The notes beneath the pieces were generated by a model. It made no database searches and was not told the DNA's origin. It saw nothing but the letters and a program-made list of their open reading frames with translations. Both the position numbers and the translations under genes were made by a program. 64,000 nucleotides of DNA from Mesocentrotus franciscanus (taxonomy: Eukaryota > Echinodermata > Echinoidea > Camarodonta > Strongylocentrotidae): contig CP137672.1 of NCBI GenBank assembly GCA_037976565.1, forward strand, positions 26,500,877-26,564,876, written 5' to 3'. Shown here piece after piece: positions 38,020-49,800 of the stretch; the stretch's first letter is position 1, and every line of letters begins with the position of its first letter.

Positions 38020-38275
38020 TCATCCCAATGAATTTTAATATAAGAAATTTGTTTACCCAGGGAAGCCTCATCAAGCATCAATTCTGTTCTTCCTGTAGGC
38101 CCTGCAATTATTATTACCCTGGCAGCGATTGCCAGGTACCCATTTAAACCTGGGTGGAGAATGGCAAATGTAGAATAATGCCTAGCCAAAGGAATGAAAG
38201 GATGTGAGGGCTGGCCTGGGACCCTTGGAATGAGAGGCTGGTGAATGAAGCACTATACCCATGACATTTCCGTTT
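38020..38275 (-). mobile_element. tRNA-derived SINE, copy 4
   Basis: The tRNA-like head (about 38275-38205) is badly decayed. The body is clear on the minus strand: TTTGGCTAGGCATTATTCTA, CATTCTCCACCCAGGT, TTAAATGGGTACCTGGCA and GGGTAATAATAATTGCAGGG. It then has GAAGCCTCATCAAGC-region sequence shared in reverse with copy 2 at 13530 (AAACTTCC/GAGGCTTCCCTGGGTAAACAAA). A 91-codon minus-strand frame covering it is not a gene. Confidence 0.78.
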
Positions 38276-38890
38276 TCATTGATGGGGGACAAAATCACTT
38301 ATCCTGAAACCAGGCTAGGTATACAGGGAGTTTCGGCACCCCATGACATCCCACCCCACCTATTTTCTCTGTGGAGAGGGTGTGTGGGTGTGAGGGGTGA
38401 ATTGATCAAGTTCACATTGTGAGGGGATGCTCGGGTATTGTTAATAGTACGTGACCTTTGACATCGTGTCACCTCGAGGGTCAAGAGCGGATCCAGCCCC
38501 CATTGGGTAAATAAACGTGCTAGATGACAAGTTCATACTGTCAAGTTCGGGGCTAGGACACATCAGTAGCCTACTTTCCAATATGTTAGAGGAATGGTAC
38601 ATTGTGTACATGACAGTAGATGTAGACATGGAATGGAAAACAACCTTCATCTCTTTTTTCGAAATTGTAAAGAAGAGTATTATGCATCAAAGTAGAAGTA
38701 GATGTGTAATGGAACATAAATCCTTTTCCCCTTTTTTAGATTGCAAAATTCAAGTACAGGGAATATAGGCCTACTTCAAGCGATTAGAGCATTAATCAAA
38801 ATTTCCAAGGGATTTTGACCCCAAAGCATTGTCTAGTTGAATAACTGATGACAAGATAATGAAGCTAAGGTCTTCAAAAGGGCATGTGTT

Positions 38891-38914
38891 CTCTCTCTCT
38901 CTCTCTCTCTCTCT
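38891..38914. repeat. CT microsatellite
   Basis: Pure CT tract. Confidence 0.94.
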
Positions 38915-39241
38915 CAAACAAACAAACTACATGTAATAACAACAAAAAATACATGTAGTAAATTAAATAGGCAAAGAATACTTGGAAGATAAAAATTTGG
39001 AAGAAAGCTATGAAGAACCTCAGCTTTTTATTGTGCACCCATCAAAGAAAACCGCAAGAATGAACACAAAGTCAAAATGGGACAGTGTAGATGAAACTAA
39101 GATATATCTGTCCATATATAATGCAGTTATTGGTTTACTATAGCTGCAATATATTGCATTATACATCCATGTCAATGATGTCATAAAGACAGAACAACAT
39201 ACATGTAGCCAATGCAGAACTAGTAGAGGCTAGGTAACTAT

Positions 39242-39323
39242 ATCATCTGTTGAGAGCTAGAAGGGCATTAACTTTTCTAAATTTACACAATCTTAACACC
39301 CTTCTGGCTCTCAACATTATGAT
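39242..39323. mobile_element. Short hairpin MITE, family B, copy 1
   Basis: The left arm ATCATCTGTTGAGAGC, AGAAGGGCATTAAC pairs with the right arm, whose reverse complement reads ATCATAATGTTGAGAGCCAG, AAGGGTGTTAAG. The arms are about 33 bp with a short loop. Two relatives with the same arm sequence lie at 52609 and 59640. All three are in introns of the sulfatase gene. Confidence 0.85.
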
Positions 39324-40281
39324 ATGATATTTCCAAGTCAATGCCATTCTCTTAAATGACAAAGATGGACAGTGAAGCTGGTCAATATGTCTGTCTCATC
39401 AACACCTCAATCAGATGACTCTAACCTTCAAAATGCTGTCATGTTGTCACAGGGAAAATAATGATGTTTTCATGTCTTGCAAAGTGTTTTTAGTTGGAAT
39501 ACATTGTGTGGCACTAAGACTGTAAACTTAGTTAGAATGAAATTTATTGCTGAAGTGACAGATGGGCACGAAAAAGACTTCTACCCATGTCATATCCAGT
39601 GGCGTATCCAGAATCGGATGAAGCAGGTGTGTGCCCCCACCCCCTTTAAATATTCAAAACTTTAGGAAGAGCTGTAATTTGTATGTGGGTGCTCGATTGG
39701 CATACATTTTTATCCCTTCTGTGATAAGAATCAATCATTATAATCATGATTCTTCTTCATAATTTAATTTCGTATGTTTCATGTATTTTGTTATTTCTTT
39801 TGTCCAAGTAAAATGATAGTTAGGGTGCCCCTGGCATTTTGATACTGTCTTACTTATAAGTGGGAGTGGGTAGAAGTGTGTTATGATAAGATCTTTTGTT
39901 GCATTGTTTATCCCCACATAGCTGTGAGAAATTTTCCTCTTGTTTGCTCCAAATCCGATTCAATCAGGGCTTTTTATTATCTCCAAATGCTGTTATGTTA
40001 ACTTGTAAGGAAATGAAGGAAGGAAAGGATTACCTTCCAATCTCTTCCCTTGCAAACACTTAATAAAAAAATTATGCCCTATTCATCTCAATTTTCTTTC
40101 CAGCGGCTTTATACTTTGATGGACAACACCCTGATAAACTTTTAAGTGTTTTTAATCAATTGATTGACTAATGTTTATTTTACCTGGCTGCTATGTAGGC
40201 TTACATGCTTCTCATCAACTTAAAAGTGGGCCTTAGCTTCAAGTACATGTACGTCCGTTTCAAATCCGAGGGACTAACCCT

Positions 40282-40710
40282 GCGTTTAGACTACCAGAAA
40301 TTCTGGAATTCATGGTATAGCTATAGTTGTATACGATATTACTAGTTGCCTAGTCTGAGAGTCGTATTTAAAGAAATGTCATATCACAAAGCATTGTGTA
40401 GCAGAATTCATGTTTGAGCATGATTTTGAGTGAAAACTTGATAAACAATCAGGTTCTGACTGTAGTCTGAACTTCGTGTCTTACAAAAATCTTATTACTG
40501 GGTGGGGCTTAACGTGAGCCGGCACTGATGATTAGCTAGCTGTCATGTCAATTGACCTTTTCAAAATTTATTTCTTTATATGATATTTCTTTATACTTTG
40601 TTGGTATCTAGTCGGTATGCTTCTTTTGCAATTCTTTATACAACGTTTCTTGATACAAATTTCATAGTAATTTCCTAAAACTACAACTGTCGTCTGAACA
40701 GACTAGCTAT
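40282..40710 (+). mobile_element. TTCAGAC-type element, copy 1
   Basis: The left end (GTTTAGACTACCAGAAATTC) and the inverted right end (CTGTTCAGACGACAGTTGTA) are similar. The interior aligns in reverse with 54470-54874. Shared blocks include GAATTCATNGTATAGCTATA, CTAGTCTGA, TGTCATA, GTTTGAGCAT, GCACTGATGATT, CAGCTGTCATGTCAAT/TAGCTGTCATGTCAAT and ATACAANTTTCA. It is non-coding, and its superfamily is unknown. Confidence 0.75.
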
Positions 40711-41446
40711 TAACAAGTTGAAAAGTGGACCCATCGCTTCAAGTCCTATTCAAATCTGAGGGGCTAGGTAATCAGGGATTAACGAATGAATACATGTAGG
40801 TACCTTGCCAAAGGGCACCGGCACAAGCATCAGATTTCTTTCGAACTTGAGAACTCCAGGTCACTAATTGATTGGATGGGTGGGTGGGTGAGAGGGGGGC
40901 CTCAAGTGGGTCATATCCTCTTAAAATAAGAAATGTACTAACCCCAACAATCATTTATAAAAAGCGATCTTTGAAAAGATAATGTTGAAGTCTACATACA
41001 CTGTATAACTTTCCTGTGTTTCAAGCCTTCAGGGATGAGATTCCTCCGCCGATCAAATCCGCCTATTTTGAGATTTCAAGATGGGAACGGGAAAGACGGG
41101 AAATCAATGTTAAAGAGTCCCTTTAACTTAAGCAAGATGGGGTAACAAATAATTATTTCTCAAATTTAGAATTTAAATGCAAGGAAAACGTGTCCTTTTA
41201 CGTAAATATATTCTTTAGTTTTCTGCAGAAAGGGAGCCCCTTTTACCCCCGTAAGGAGGCGCTGCTTCCTTAACCCCCACCAGGGGCATTGCCCCCAGAC
41301 CCCAATTTAATCTTCCTCTTTCTGAAAAAAAGTCTATGTCTCATCCCTGAGCCTTATACACTGTATTTTAGGCTTTTTTGGTTGAAATTACAATATCTAA
41401 TGAGAAATCAAATTTACATTGTGATATTAGTTGTTTGTGCACTAAA

Positions 41447-42430
41447 CTCTTTTTTAGTGCTGTAAGTCAGGCGCCATGTTCGGGTTCGGTTCGGTTCGGT
41501 TCGGCAGAGTTCGGCAATTTTTTACCCGACCTTGGTTCGGTTCGGGGTTCGGGGAATAATAGCAAGCAGCCTAATAGCTACGGGGCGGCCGGGCGGGGCC
41601 GACCAGCACGGAGGACTTCTGCCCACCACTCCGGATGAAAAACACTGCTTCCGACCGGCACGTATTTCACATAAAAAACTGCTTTAAATGTAACTATTTT
41701 AGTACTTACATTCATATTTCCGTTTTTAATCGTGTTTTATGTGCAGTTTTACAAGAATCATGTTTTCAATTTGAAAAAAGATTTGCCGAGACGGTTGTTG
41801 TCTAATGTTAATATAATGTTAATGTCATGAAAGCTGCCATCTTGAATTTACCGATGTATACGTTATAATACACAGAGATAGCAGCCCAGGCTCGTTCGAT
41901 TGCTGTTATTATAAATGTTTATTTTTAATGGGGTAAATAAGAAAATTCCTAATTTTCCTGAATAAATAAATTAGAATACTATAATATGTATTTATTTGGT
42001 TATTTAGATGGTAAAATTTGTCCAATATTGTTACAATTATTTTTAAATTTTTTTATTGTTTGGATTTGAGCCGAACTTGTTTTGATCAGCGCCTAGTAGG
42101 CATGTGTATTCTTGTTTATAGCTTGCGATCGCGACGTTGCAGAGGTCAGAATTTGGGATTTAAATGGCGTCAGTGAAGTCGCGCCACGACTGGAGAGGCA
42201 TGAATCACAAAGGAGGAAAATGGGAAAAAAGTAAATATAGAATGAGCAATCATGACATGAAAATTAGGTATAAAATGACAAGTTAATTAGCCTGCAAAAA
42301 CGTTTAAAATTTTTCTGCCAAACATCCGAACCAGGCCTTTGCGTTCAGTTCGGTTCGGTTCGGTTCGGAAGTGCCATGTTCGGCGAACTTCCGTTCGGTT
42401 TGGCGGTTCGGCTACAGCACTACTCTTTTT
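41447..42430. mobile_element. 968-bp hAT-like non-autonomous element with 8-bp target duplication
   Basis: The element spans 41455-42422. Its termini are TAGTGCTGTA on the left and TACAGCACTA on the right. It is bracketed by a perfect direct 8-bp duplication CTCTTTTT (41447-41454 and 42423-42430), as expected of the hAT superfamily. Just inside both ends lie runs of the pentamer TTCGG (about 41478-41550 and 42339-42410). The interior shows no transposase frame; the longest frame, 86 codons at the left end, starts outside the element and runs into the TTCGG repeat. The intact duplication suggests a recent insertion. Confidence 0.9.
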
Positions 42431-42520
42431 GCCAACCAACATGTTTTACTCTACCAGCCATGCATAGCAGGGCATACATCCGACACATTGAATTACATTT
42501 TAAAAATGTAAGGACTAAGC

Positions 42521-43090
42521 AATGTTCAATGTAAACGTGGGCATCACTAGAAGTAGTAACAGGGGAGGTGGTGGATTGCTGGATTAGGGAATTTCCAGCT
42601 CCCTTTTTGAGCAAAATTTGGTCTGAAAACCTCCCCTATTCAAAATGGTCTTCGACACCCCTTGAATGTAAATCCATAGCTCTCCAAATTTCCTAACTTC
42701 AAAAAGACTTCTGTATGTCCGAGGGAATGCCCAATGTTAACAGGACCATCACTAGATTGGGGGTGTAGCCTGTAGGGCTGAATTTTCAGCTATGATGTAG
42801 TTTTTGCCAAATTTGGTTCAACCATTCAAAATCGTTTGCAATACCCCTGAAGGCCTGAATATAACCCAGAGCTCTCTGGGAATGAACAATTTAAATAGGA
42901 ACATCATTATATTGGGAGGGGGGTTGATGGGAATTTTCAGCTCTCTTGTGAGCAAGTTTGGTTTGACACCCCTCCCCCCTCATCCCCTAATTCAAAATGG
43001 TCTAGCGACACCCCTTGAATCTACATGTAAATCCAGGGCTCTCTAAATTTCTTCACTTCAAAATCAACTCTCGTATATTTGGAGGAATGC
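42521..43090. repeat. Three-unit tandem array next to the hAT-like element
   Basis: Units start near 42521, 42731 and 42888. Each contains (G)CATCA(C/T)TA.A, GGGAATTTTCAGCTC-like sequence, a (GAG)CAAATTTGGT segment, ATTCAAAATGGTCT, CACCCCTTGAAT and AGAGCTCTC/GGGCTCTCTAAATTTC. Periods are about 160-210 bp. Confidence 0.75.
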
Positions 43091-45174
43091 AGACCTTCAT
43101 TCTTCTTTCATCAGTCCTAAGCTGGGAAAGCAAAATGTCTCCTCCCTCCTTTTCTTCGTTTCTTTGCGGCGAAGTGACAAGAGGCAGCTAACAGTTTTCA
43201 CATGATTACACACTCACACACAAATAAACCCACACACTCAGAGGGGGAATAGTTATTGTATGTTAATATGCACTATTTTCTTCTGGTTCTTAACCAACTA
43301 CATTGTATGCCCCCTTTATTAATCTTTAGCACCTATTTTCATTCTTGTATACATATAATGACAACTCTTTTTTTTTTCTTTCAAAAAGGGCCTCTTTAAA
43401 CTACATATTTAGACGGCAACACTCTTATTGTATAATGTAGTATGTATCATCAGTTTCCAGTAAGTTCCTGAAGAAGTTAGAAACCTCTTGAATATCACAG
43501 GGGTTGAATCACCTTGCTTCAACTCAATCAGTGCAATGTAGAGTTGCTCACAAGTACAAGATTACAAAATTAAATTGTCAACCTGGTCTTGAGGACTCTT
43601 TGCTGCTGGTCATTCTGATTTAGACACTTACTGGTAATAGTCCCACTCCACCCTTAGGGTGTTGACTGCTGAGTGAGGAGAAATTAGAATTAACAGATCC
43701 TATTTGAAATGAGCAAAACGGGGGATAATTAAAGTCTTGTATTGTACTCATGCATTTATAATAGTCTCAGATACTGACCTGGAGTCATTTGAAATAATTT
43801 GCTGGGGCATATGAGATTATGGAGATAGGATTCAGATCTATTCTCTGTATCCTTCACCTGAAATAGATAAGGCAAACAAGATCAGTCGCTTGTGACAAAT
43901 TGACTATTGTCCCAGTTTCCCTTCATTTCCTCCAAGCAAACTTGACTCGCAAATCAATGATTTCAGGGTGAAGGATGGGATTAGGTGGGCTTGGTGAATG
44001 CGTGGCCCATATCCCATGGCCAGGCCGGTAGCGAGAATCAACGCCAGACAATACACCCAATTTTTATTTGGATTTCGGTCAAAATCCTGCTTTTAACTTT
44101 TAGGGTAAATGATGTGTTTGGAGCTCAAGCTGGTGATATATCTAGGATTATCCTGGGTAATTTTCTCTTTCAAGTTGTCGATTTATCATCCCTAGCCTGG
44201 GGGAATGGGTTGAAGCAACAATGTACATTAGGTGTCGACTACATGCTTGCAAGTAATTGATTCCGTCAATAACATTCAATTACCATTGTCAGAGATGCCA
44301 CATGTGCTTAGCTTGGCCATTCCTCAGAACACAAAGAGGTTGTTCACCTACTAAAGTACACCAAACACATACATTTCAAGTCTGGCAAGACTGAATTATT
44401 TTACAGCCACAAAAAGGGGATTTAATTCATGTTCATAGGCGGAGAAATGGGAGATTATCCATAATCCTGTGAAGAGTAGTAAATGTTTGAATGTTGTAAT
44501 TATTTCATTATAATGCAATGTAAAGGTGAAGATTGAGACTAAAATGGCACATTAACATTCTATTGTGATGTGGGAGCCATATTGAAAAAAAAGCAGGAAC
44601 AAGTTTGTAGTGATCACATTTTTTCATCAGCCACCAGGTTGAATAGTAGGTACAGTAAGCTTTATTACTGAAGCATACCTACAAATGTCAAATTCTCAAA
44701 GATGAAAAAGCTATGAGTTTTAGAACTTGATCTTCCATTTGTTCCAACACACAAAATGACTGAAATTTAAATTTTTCAAAAATGTATGACTCAGGATGGT
44801 CTCTTCCATTTAGAGGACCTGTAGTAATATACTCTCCATAAATATATTTTGAGTAGTGCCCCAAAGGTAGAGGCACGCACTTGGGAGAAAAACAGAAATT
44901 AGTGATATTTTTTTATACAACAAACGGGAGAGTTATCCGTCACAATCCACTGAAAAAAAAGGAGAAGTGATCTCATATTTCAAACATTCATAATTTTCAT
45001 ATTATTGGTCTTGATTTCTTTCACCCCTTTTGTCCTTCTGTTTCTCTGATTTTTCTGCTTTCATACAAATGAACTCATTACAAAGGTTGGATTGCCCTTT
45101 AAAAGACAACTATCATGTGATCTCATGACTCTTTCCTCTGTAGCTGAGCAATTTCTATAAGAACTATTTGGGAA

Positions 45175-45212
45175 CTCTAATAGGAAATGATCTTTATCCA
45201 TTCCCTTTGCAG
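45175..45212 (+). other. Branch point candidate and splice acceptor of intron 1
   Basis: CTCTAAT at 45175-45181 fits the branch-site consensus, about 32 bases before the acceptor. The acceptor ends in a pyrimidine-rich TTCCCTTTGCAG at 45212. Joining here completes an AGA arginine codon with the first base of exon 2 and keeps the sulfatase frame. Confidence 0.82.
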
Positions 45213-45430
45213 AGCTGCTCTTCTGACTGGACGCTACCATATGAGATCCGGGATCTACCCAGGTGTCTTCAACGTGACGTCCTCAGGAGGCTTGCCACAC
45301 GAGGAGGAAACCATCGCCGAGATGCTCAAGGGGCGCGGCTACTACACGGCCATGGTCGGCAAGTGGCACCTGGGGGTGGGGCTTGATGGGAAGTACCTCC
45401 CACCCTCTCAGGGCTTTGATGAGTTCTTAG
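45213..45430 (+). CDS. ARSA: Arylsulfatase A-like, exon 2
   Basis: This exon continues codon 79 and encodes residues 80-151 plus one base of codon 152. Together with exon 1 it gives [13 protein letters not shown], which matches the sulfatase signature C-x-P-S-R-x-x-x-x-T-G. The arginine at 79 and Lys129/His131 in [13 protein letters not shown] (121-133) are active-site residues in this family. The run IYPGV..SS.GGLP..E.T.AE.L..RGY and the segment [12 protein letters not shown] resemble arylsulfatase A and differ from ARSB and GALNS. Asn99-Val-Thr is a possible N-glycosylation site. The exon ends TTAG|GTAGGT (phase 1). Vertebrate ARSA has about 500 residues, so roughly 350 remain downstream of what is seen. 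Confidence 0.94.
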
Positions 45431-45436
45431 GTAGGT
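45431..45436 (+). other. Splice donor of intron 2
   Basis: GTAGGT follows the first base of the glycine codon in the FLG motif. Reading through the donor gives about 21 non-conserved codons and then a stop, supporting splicing here. Confidence 0.85.
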
Positions 45437-46599
45437 GTCTCATTGTGCCGTTCCTTGTATGGTGCCATGTCTGGTGGTCTGATCCTTGCTTAAAGTAAAG
45501 TACATTTGCTTTCGATGTTATTTCATCAAAGACATAAGTCCTTATTGTACTAATTCAGTTGAACCTGACCCTGATCCTAGAATCACGTTTAACAAAAAAG
45601 GAAAACTTGGACCTCAAACTAACTTCCTTCCAAGTTTGGACGAAAGCCTAAACCTAGCGTTTGGTAACTTTGGTTTGAATTTTAGCAGAATACGGGCAAT
45701 AGGTAAGGTCTTGGGTCCCAATTAGGTTTTAGGTCAGGCTTACGTCCAGGGTTTTGTAGTTTTGGGTCTAGGGTTAAAGCAAGGATATTTTTGGGTAGTG
45801 TTGAAAATTGTATCCAATTGGTTAACTTCAGGGTCTCTGTAGGATTCTAATTTGGATCAAGCACAAAAATGTATTCAGGAAGTAGGCCTACATGGAGTCC
45901 CATTCCATTCCATTCTTTTATGATTAGGTTTTGAGTTGCCTATAAATTATAGTTTCGAGATAACTATGGGTTGAACATCTTTCAAGCTAAAATTCCTTGC
46001 CTCTCATACAGTGCCTCCATAAATGTTTTTCTTATACAAAAGTTCAATAATCCCAAGTGATTTTGAGAACTTTTCAGGCTTCAACTAAGCCCTGTTGGTA
46101 TGTGAGTGTATGACCATTAATCATCCCAAATTTAGTGTTTGCAAAACAAAAATTAGATTGGAATTCTTTGATTCTGACTGATCCTGTGATACCAACCTAG
46201 TTCTCCACAATGAAATGTCTCGACAAGATGAATGATGCATAGTAGGGAAGAATTTTTAAAAAGAATTTTCATCAGTATCAACCTATTTGTTATCATTATA
46301 GCATTAAAAGGTACATCCACTATTTAACTTTTGGAGTTTCTTATTTAAAAAGTCATTCTGAAAGGTTACAGGAAGCCAGTTGTATGGGTTATGACAATGG
46401 GTATTGTATGAAAAATTACTTCTCTACTTACGGTATATCATCTGCCGAGATCCTGAAGGGTGTTCACTCATACTTTTATATATATATACTTTTATACATT
46501 ATTACATATAACCCAAAGCAGTTCAGAGTGTTTTTCTTTTCTAATTTAATCAGTTTTCCCTCCTCAAATTGGCTACAATTAATCTTAATTTACCACTTC

Positions 46600-46735
46600 T
46601 TCACAGTTTGAAAAATAATATTGATTTTTAAATGAACTAGTGTAAATTACAATGGCAAAATGTAACCGAAATAGTTTGAAAAAAATAATATTGTTTATTG
46701 AAGGAACTAGCTAATGTGAAAAACAATGGATAACA
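46600..46735. repeat. Short tandem duplication
   Basis: AGTTTGAAAAATAATATTGA at 46604 and AGTTTGAAAAAAATAATATT at 46674 each precede ...GAACTAG. and a TGTAAATTACAATGG/TGTGAAAAACAATGG block. The unit is about 70 bp, in two copies. Confidence 0.75.
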
Positions 46736-47575
46736 AATACCGTAGTGATTTTAGATTTTACACCATGCACATTGCCTATTTATAGGCTTTAGTGGTTATT
46801 TGATCTTAAATCGCTCTTAAACAAGAACAACATAACATACTGCATTGGACATACATGTAGGCTCAAAGTTTTCTGTGATTTTTGCTCTTTCGATCTGCTC
46901 ATGTATAATGTGAATTTACTAGTATTTTGGAACAATAGATAATGCAAAAATGTCACTTAAAGGAAACACTGTACTGCTATGGGTAATGCCTTTTTGTATT
47001 GTAATATGAATCAAATTCTTGTACTATTTTAATACTTAAAAATCAACATCAATCATCTTTTTCAAAATTCCCCCCCAACAATGTTTCTTTTAAATTCTTT
47101 GCCCAATCATAGAGCAATTCAACTATTTGCATGACCGTGTCAAAATGTTAAATGGTGCCTTTGGGTTTGAGAACCTATATGGATATTGCTTTAGTCCCCA
47201 TAGCGACATCAACATTCTTTATAGTACTACAACCCCAGAGTACTAAACATAAAACAACTTTTTTTTCCCCCTTTTTCCTATCGTTAACATTTTGCCAGGT
47301 TCAACAGGATATTTTGTTGGGGTTGAATCACCCTCAGGATACGTTGCGATGCTCAATATTTGAGAATTAGCTAAGGATTCTTATAAAATTCTTTAATGCA
47401 CTCATTTACATCAATTCACAATCTTTGGCCCATATTCTACTGAAAGTAACTAAGCATGATGATGGTTTTAAGCCTTGTTCTGAATTGGGTTTAACAAGGC
47501 AGTTAGTCTTACATGTAGGTCTAAGTTTTACTTTGTTAAATGTGGTCTTGGACCGGTGGCAAAGCATATAGACTA

Positions 47576-48010
47576 TGGGTGCGTTCAATCAACACTTTTT
47601 CACCCTAGAATCACGGTTTTCAAAGAGGTTTAGTTTAAAACAAGGTTGCGCTCAAGTGATTTCATGCGATTTTTCGTCGGTTGTAAAAATAAACGTTTTT
47701 CAAAACTCAAACATGAAACGCTGAAAAAGATGCGTTTTCTATCGTGATTCTGCAGAATCACGGTCGCTAAAAGTCGCTTGAACGCGACAGAGATCTCAAT
47801 CATGATTCTATGACGTTGTTATCTATTATATATATTATCACTACATGTATCTATTTCTATTCTTCCTGGGTGGGCTTGAAATAGCGAGAATCAGCGTTGA
47901 TGGAAAATCGCTTGAACGATCTCCTGCACTAACCGTGTTTTGTAACGGCGTTTTGAATTGTGATTCATGTTTGTGATTCTATCTTCGAAAAATCGCTTGA
48001 ACGCACCCTG
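47576..48010. mobile_element. GGGTGCGTTCA TIR element with reiterated termini
   Basis: The left end TGGGTGCGTTCAATC and the inverted right end CAGGGTGCGTTCAAGCGATT define a 435-bp element. The subterminal motif AATCGCTTGAACG recurs in variant form at about 47771, 47911 and 47991, and inverted forms lie near 47650-47675. An internal palindrome GTGATTCTGCAGAATCAC lies near 47743. There is no coding capacity. The flanks give no secure target duplication. Confidence 0.82.
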
Positions 48011-49549
48011 TAATGGTCATCCCGCCACTCGAGCTGATTTCTCAAGCAAGCTTGGCTGGCTCAACTCAAGCAAATGGAGACGGAGATCTTTAAACTCTGA
48101 CTTTCTTCTAGAGAAGCGCTGTTTGGTCTAATAGTTATCTCAAGCTCAAGCTTGTTTGGGCTTATAGGGACGCACCTATAGCATAGATACGATCTCCGCC
48201 CATCATACATTATCAACCAGCAATCATCAATACACAATGATGACATAAAGGTCAGAAGGTTCATTTAGGTAAGAGGGGTCATATTGCGTGGCATTTTTAT
48301 GAGATTATGAGATTACTTTATGAATATAATGTTGTCTGGTGGTGCGCACAATGTCTGTAATGGTGCCCCGATGTCCATAACCTTCTAAGGTAGTTACTGT
48401 TGATGCTGCCCAAAACATTTAGTTATTTGATTTTATAGATAATATAGATAAAACCTTTATAGATAACTTCTTTATAGACTTTTTAGATGAACATCAATAA
48501 AAATGAGTTTTTGTGATGAAAAATGTTAAAGATTTGATAGATAGATAGCAAAATATTACAAACTGCTGAAATCATTTTTCCCCTTTAAAGAAATATTTAA
48601 CTACTTAGAGTTGGAGAGAGAATTTGATTTTTACTCCAGGATGAGGGATGTCATTTAGCAATTGAGACTTTCATGGGCAAAACCCATACCCGGTACACAA
48701 CTGTGCGTGCTTGTACAAATCTCTGTTCGACTACACTGCAGAGCTTTAGTACAGATAGACAGACGATCTGTAGCTTCGATTTGGAGTACAGTATACTTTA
48801 GGGCACCAATATTTGATATTGGAAATCACTGAAAAAACGTGAAATTATTTGTCCTTTGAAGGCTTTGATAGAAAAGGAACAAAATTAGGATAAAGGAAAT
48901 ACACACAATAGGCCATTTTCGTAATTTCATCAAATTTAATGCATAAATCTTTGTTTAGTGCCTTGTTACAAATTATTTTATTTTATTTTTCCGTCATGAC
49001 TAATTGTATTTCAGTAGTCAGAATGCGCATTATGTGTTGTTAAGTAGGAAAAGCTGTAGTGTTTGTCCTGCCTGAGACATGTAGCAACAATTACATGCAA
49101 TTCGCAAAATGGTCTATTCAGCCAGATCCATTCCATTTTACTTTTTGCTTCCATGCAGAAGTAAAGATTTTCTAGAACTGGTTGCGAGAGAACCAGTTTG
49201 AAGTCTTTCCAAGGAGCAGACTGCAATCTGAGAAAAATGTATTGTCTGGTGGTTGGTACAATGTCTCTATTTGTGTTCCCATAACCTATTTAAGCTACAG
49301 GGGCTGCAAAAACGGGGATGGGGGGGGGTCTGCACTCTGTAGGCCCTCACTTTGTGAGTTAAACTATCTCATCCCGCATCGTTGCAATAAAGTAATACTG
49401 ACTATGCTCAATCATTTGCTCAGTCCCACTCCCCCTCCCCCACTTTGCCTGGTGAAAAGGGGAGCACTTTTTAAATAATAATGATAAAGATGAAATCTGT
49501 CCGTTTATTTAACTCATGTCCTAGAACATAGGAATTTACATCCTATCCA

Positions 49550-49800
49550 AGATTTAGATTATTTTCACCATCTACATTTATTTATTCTTATCAAGGAGGA
49601 AAAAGGCTTCACAGGTGCTGATAATGGCTAGCATCTAACTATATTTCATCATAAGTTGAAGAAATCTGACAAACTCTTTTTGGATTTAAATTATTCTCAC
49701 CTCCTTGCTAATTCTTCTTGAGGAGCGAAAAGGCTACAATTGCTAGCATCTTACTATTCTTTCCCTGTCTTAACTTAAGTCATAGAAATCTAATGAGTGA
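49550..49800. repeat. Diverged tandem duplication
   Basis: Blocks TTTAGATTATTTTCACC, AAAAAGGCT and GCTAGCATCTAACTAT (first unit) recur as TTTAAATTATTCTCACC, AAAAGGCTACA and GCTAGCATCTTACTAT (second unit), about 130 bp apart. Confidence 0.68.

Larger units (their letters stand above)
33994..45212 (+). other. Intron 1 of the arylsulfatase gene, 11.2 kb
   Basis: This is inferred from the in-frame joining of exons 1 and 2 through consensus splice sites. It contains a CTGCCTCC minisatellite, a 427-bp foldback, a small tandem array, a SINE, an 82-bp hairpin, a TTCAGAC-type element, a 968-bp hAT-like element and a tandem array. No further sulfatase exon is needed or seen inside it, because the protein signature continues uninterrupted across the junction. 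Stretches 34510-36800, 39330-40270 and 43100-45170 show nothing else I can assign. Confidence 0.88.
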
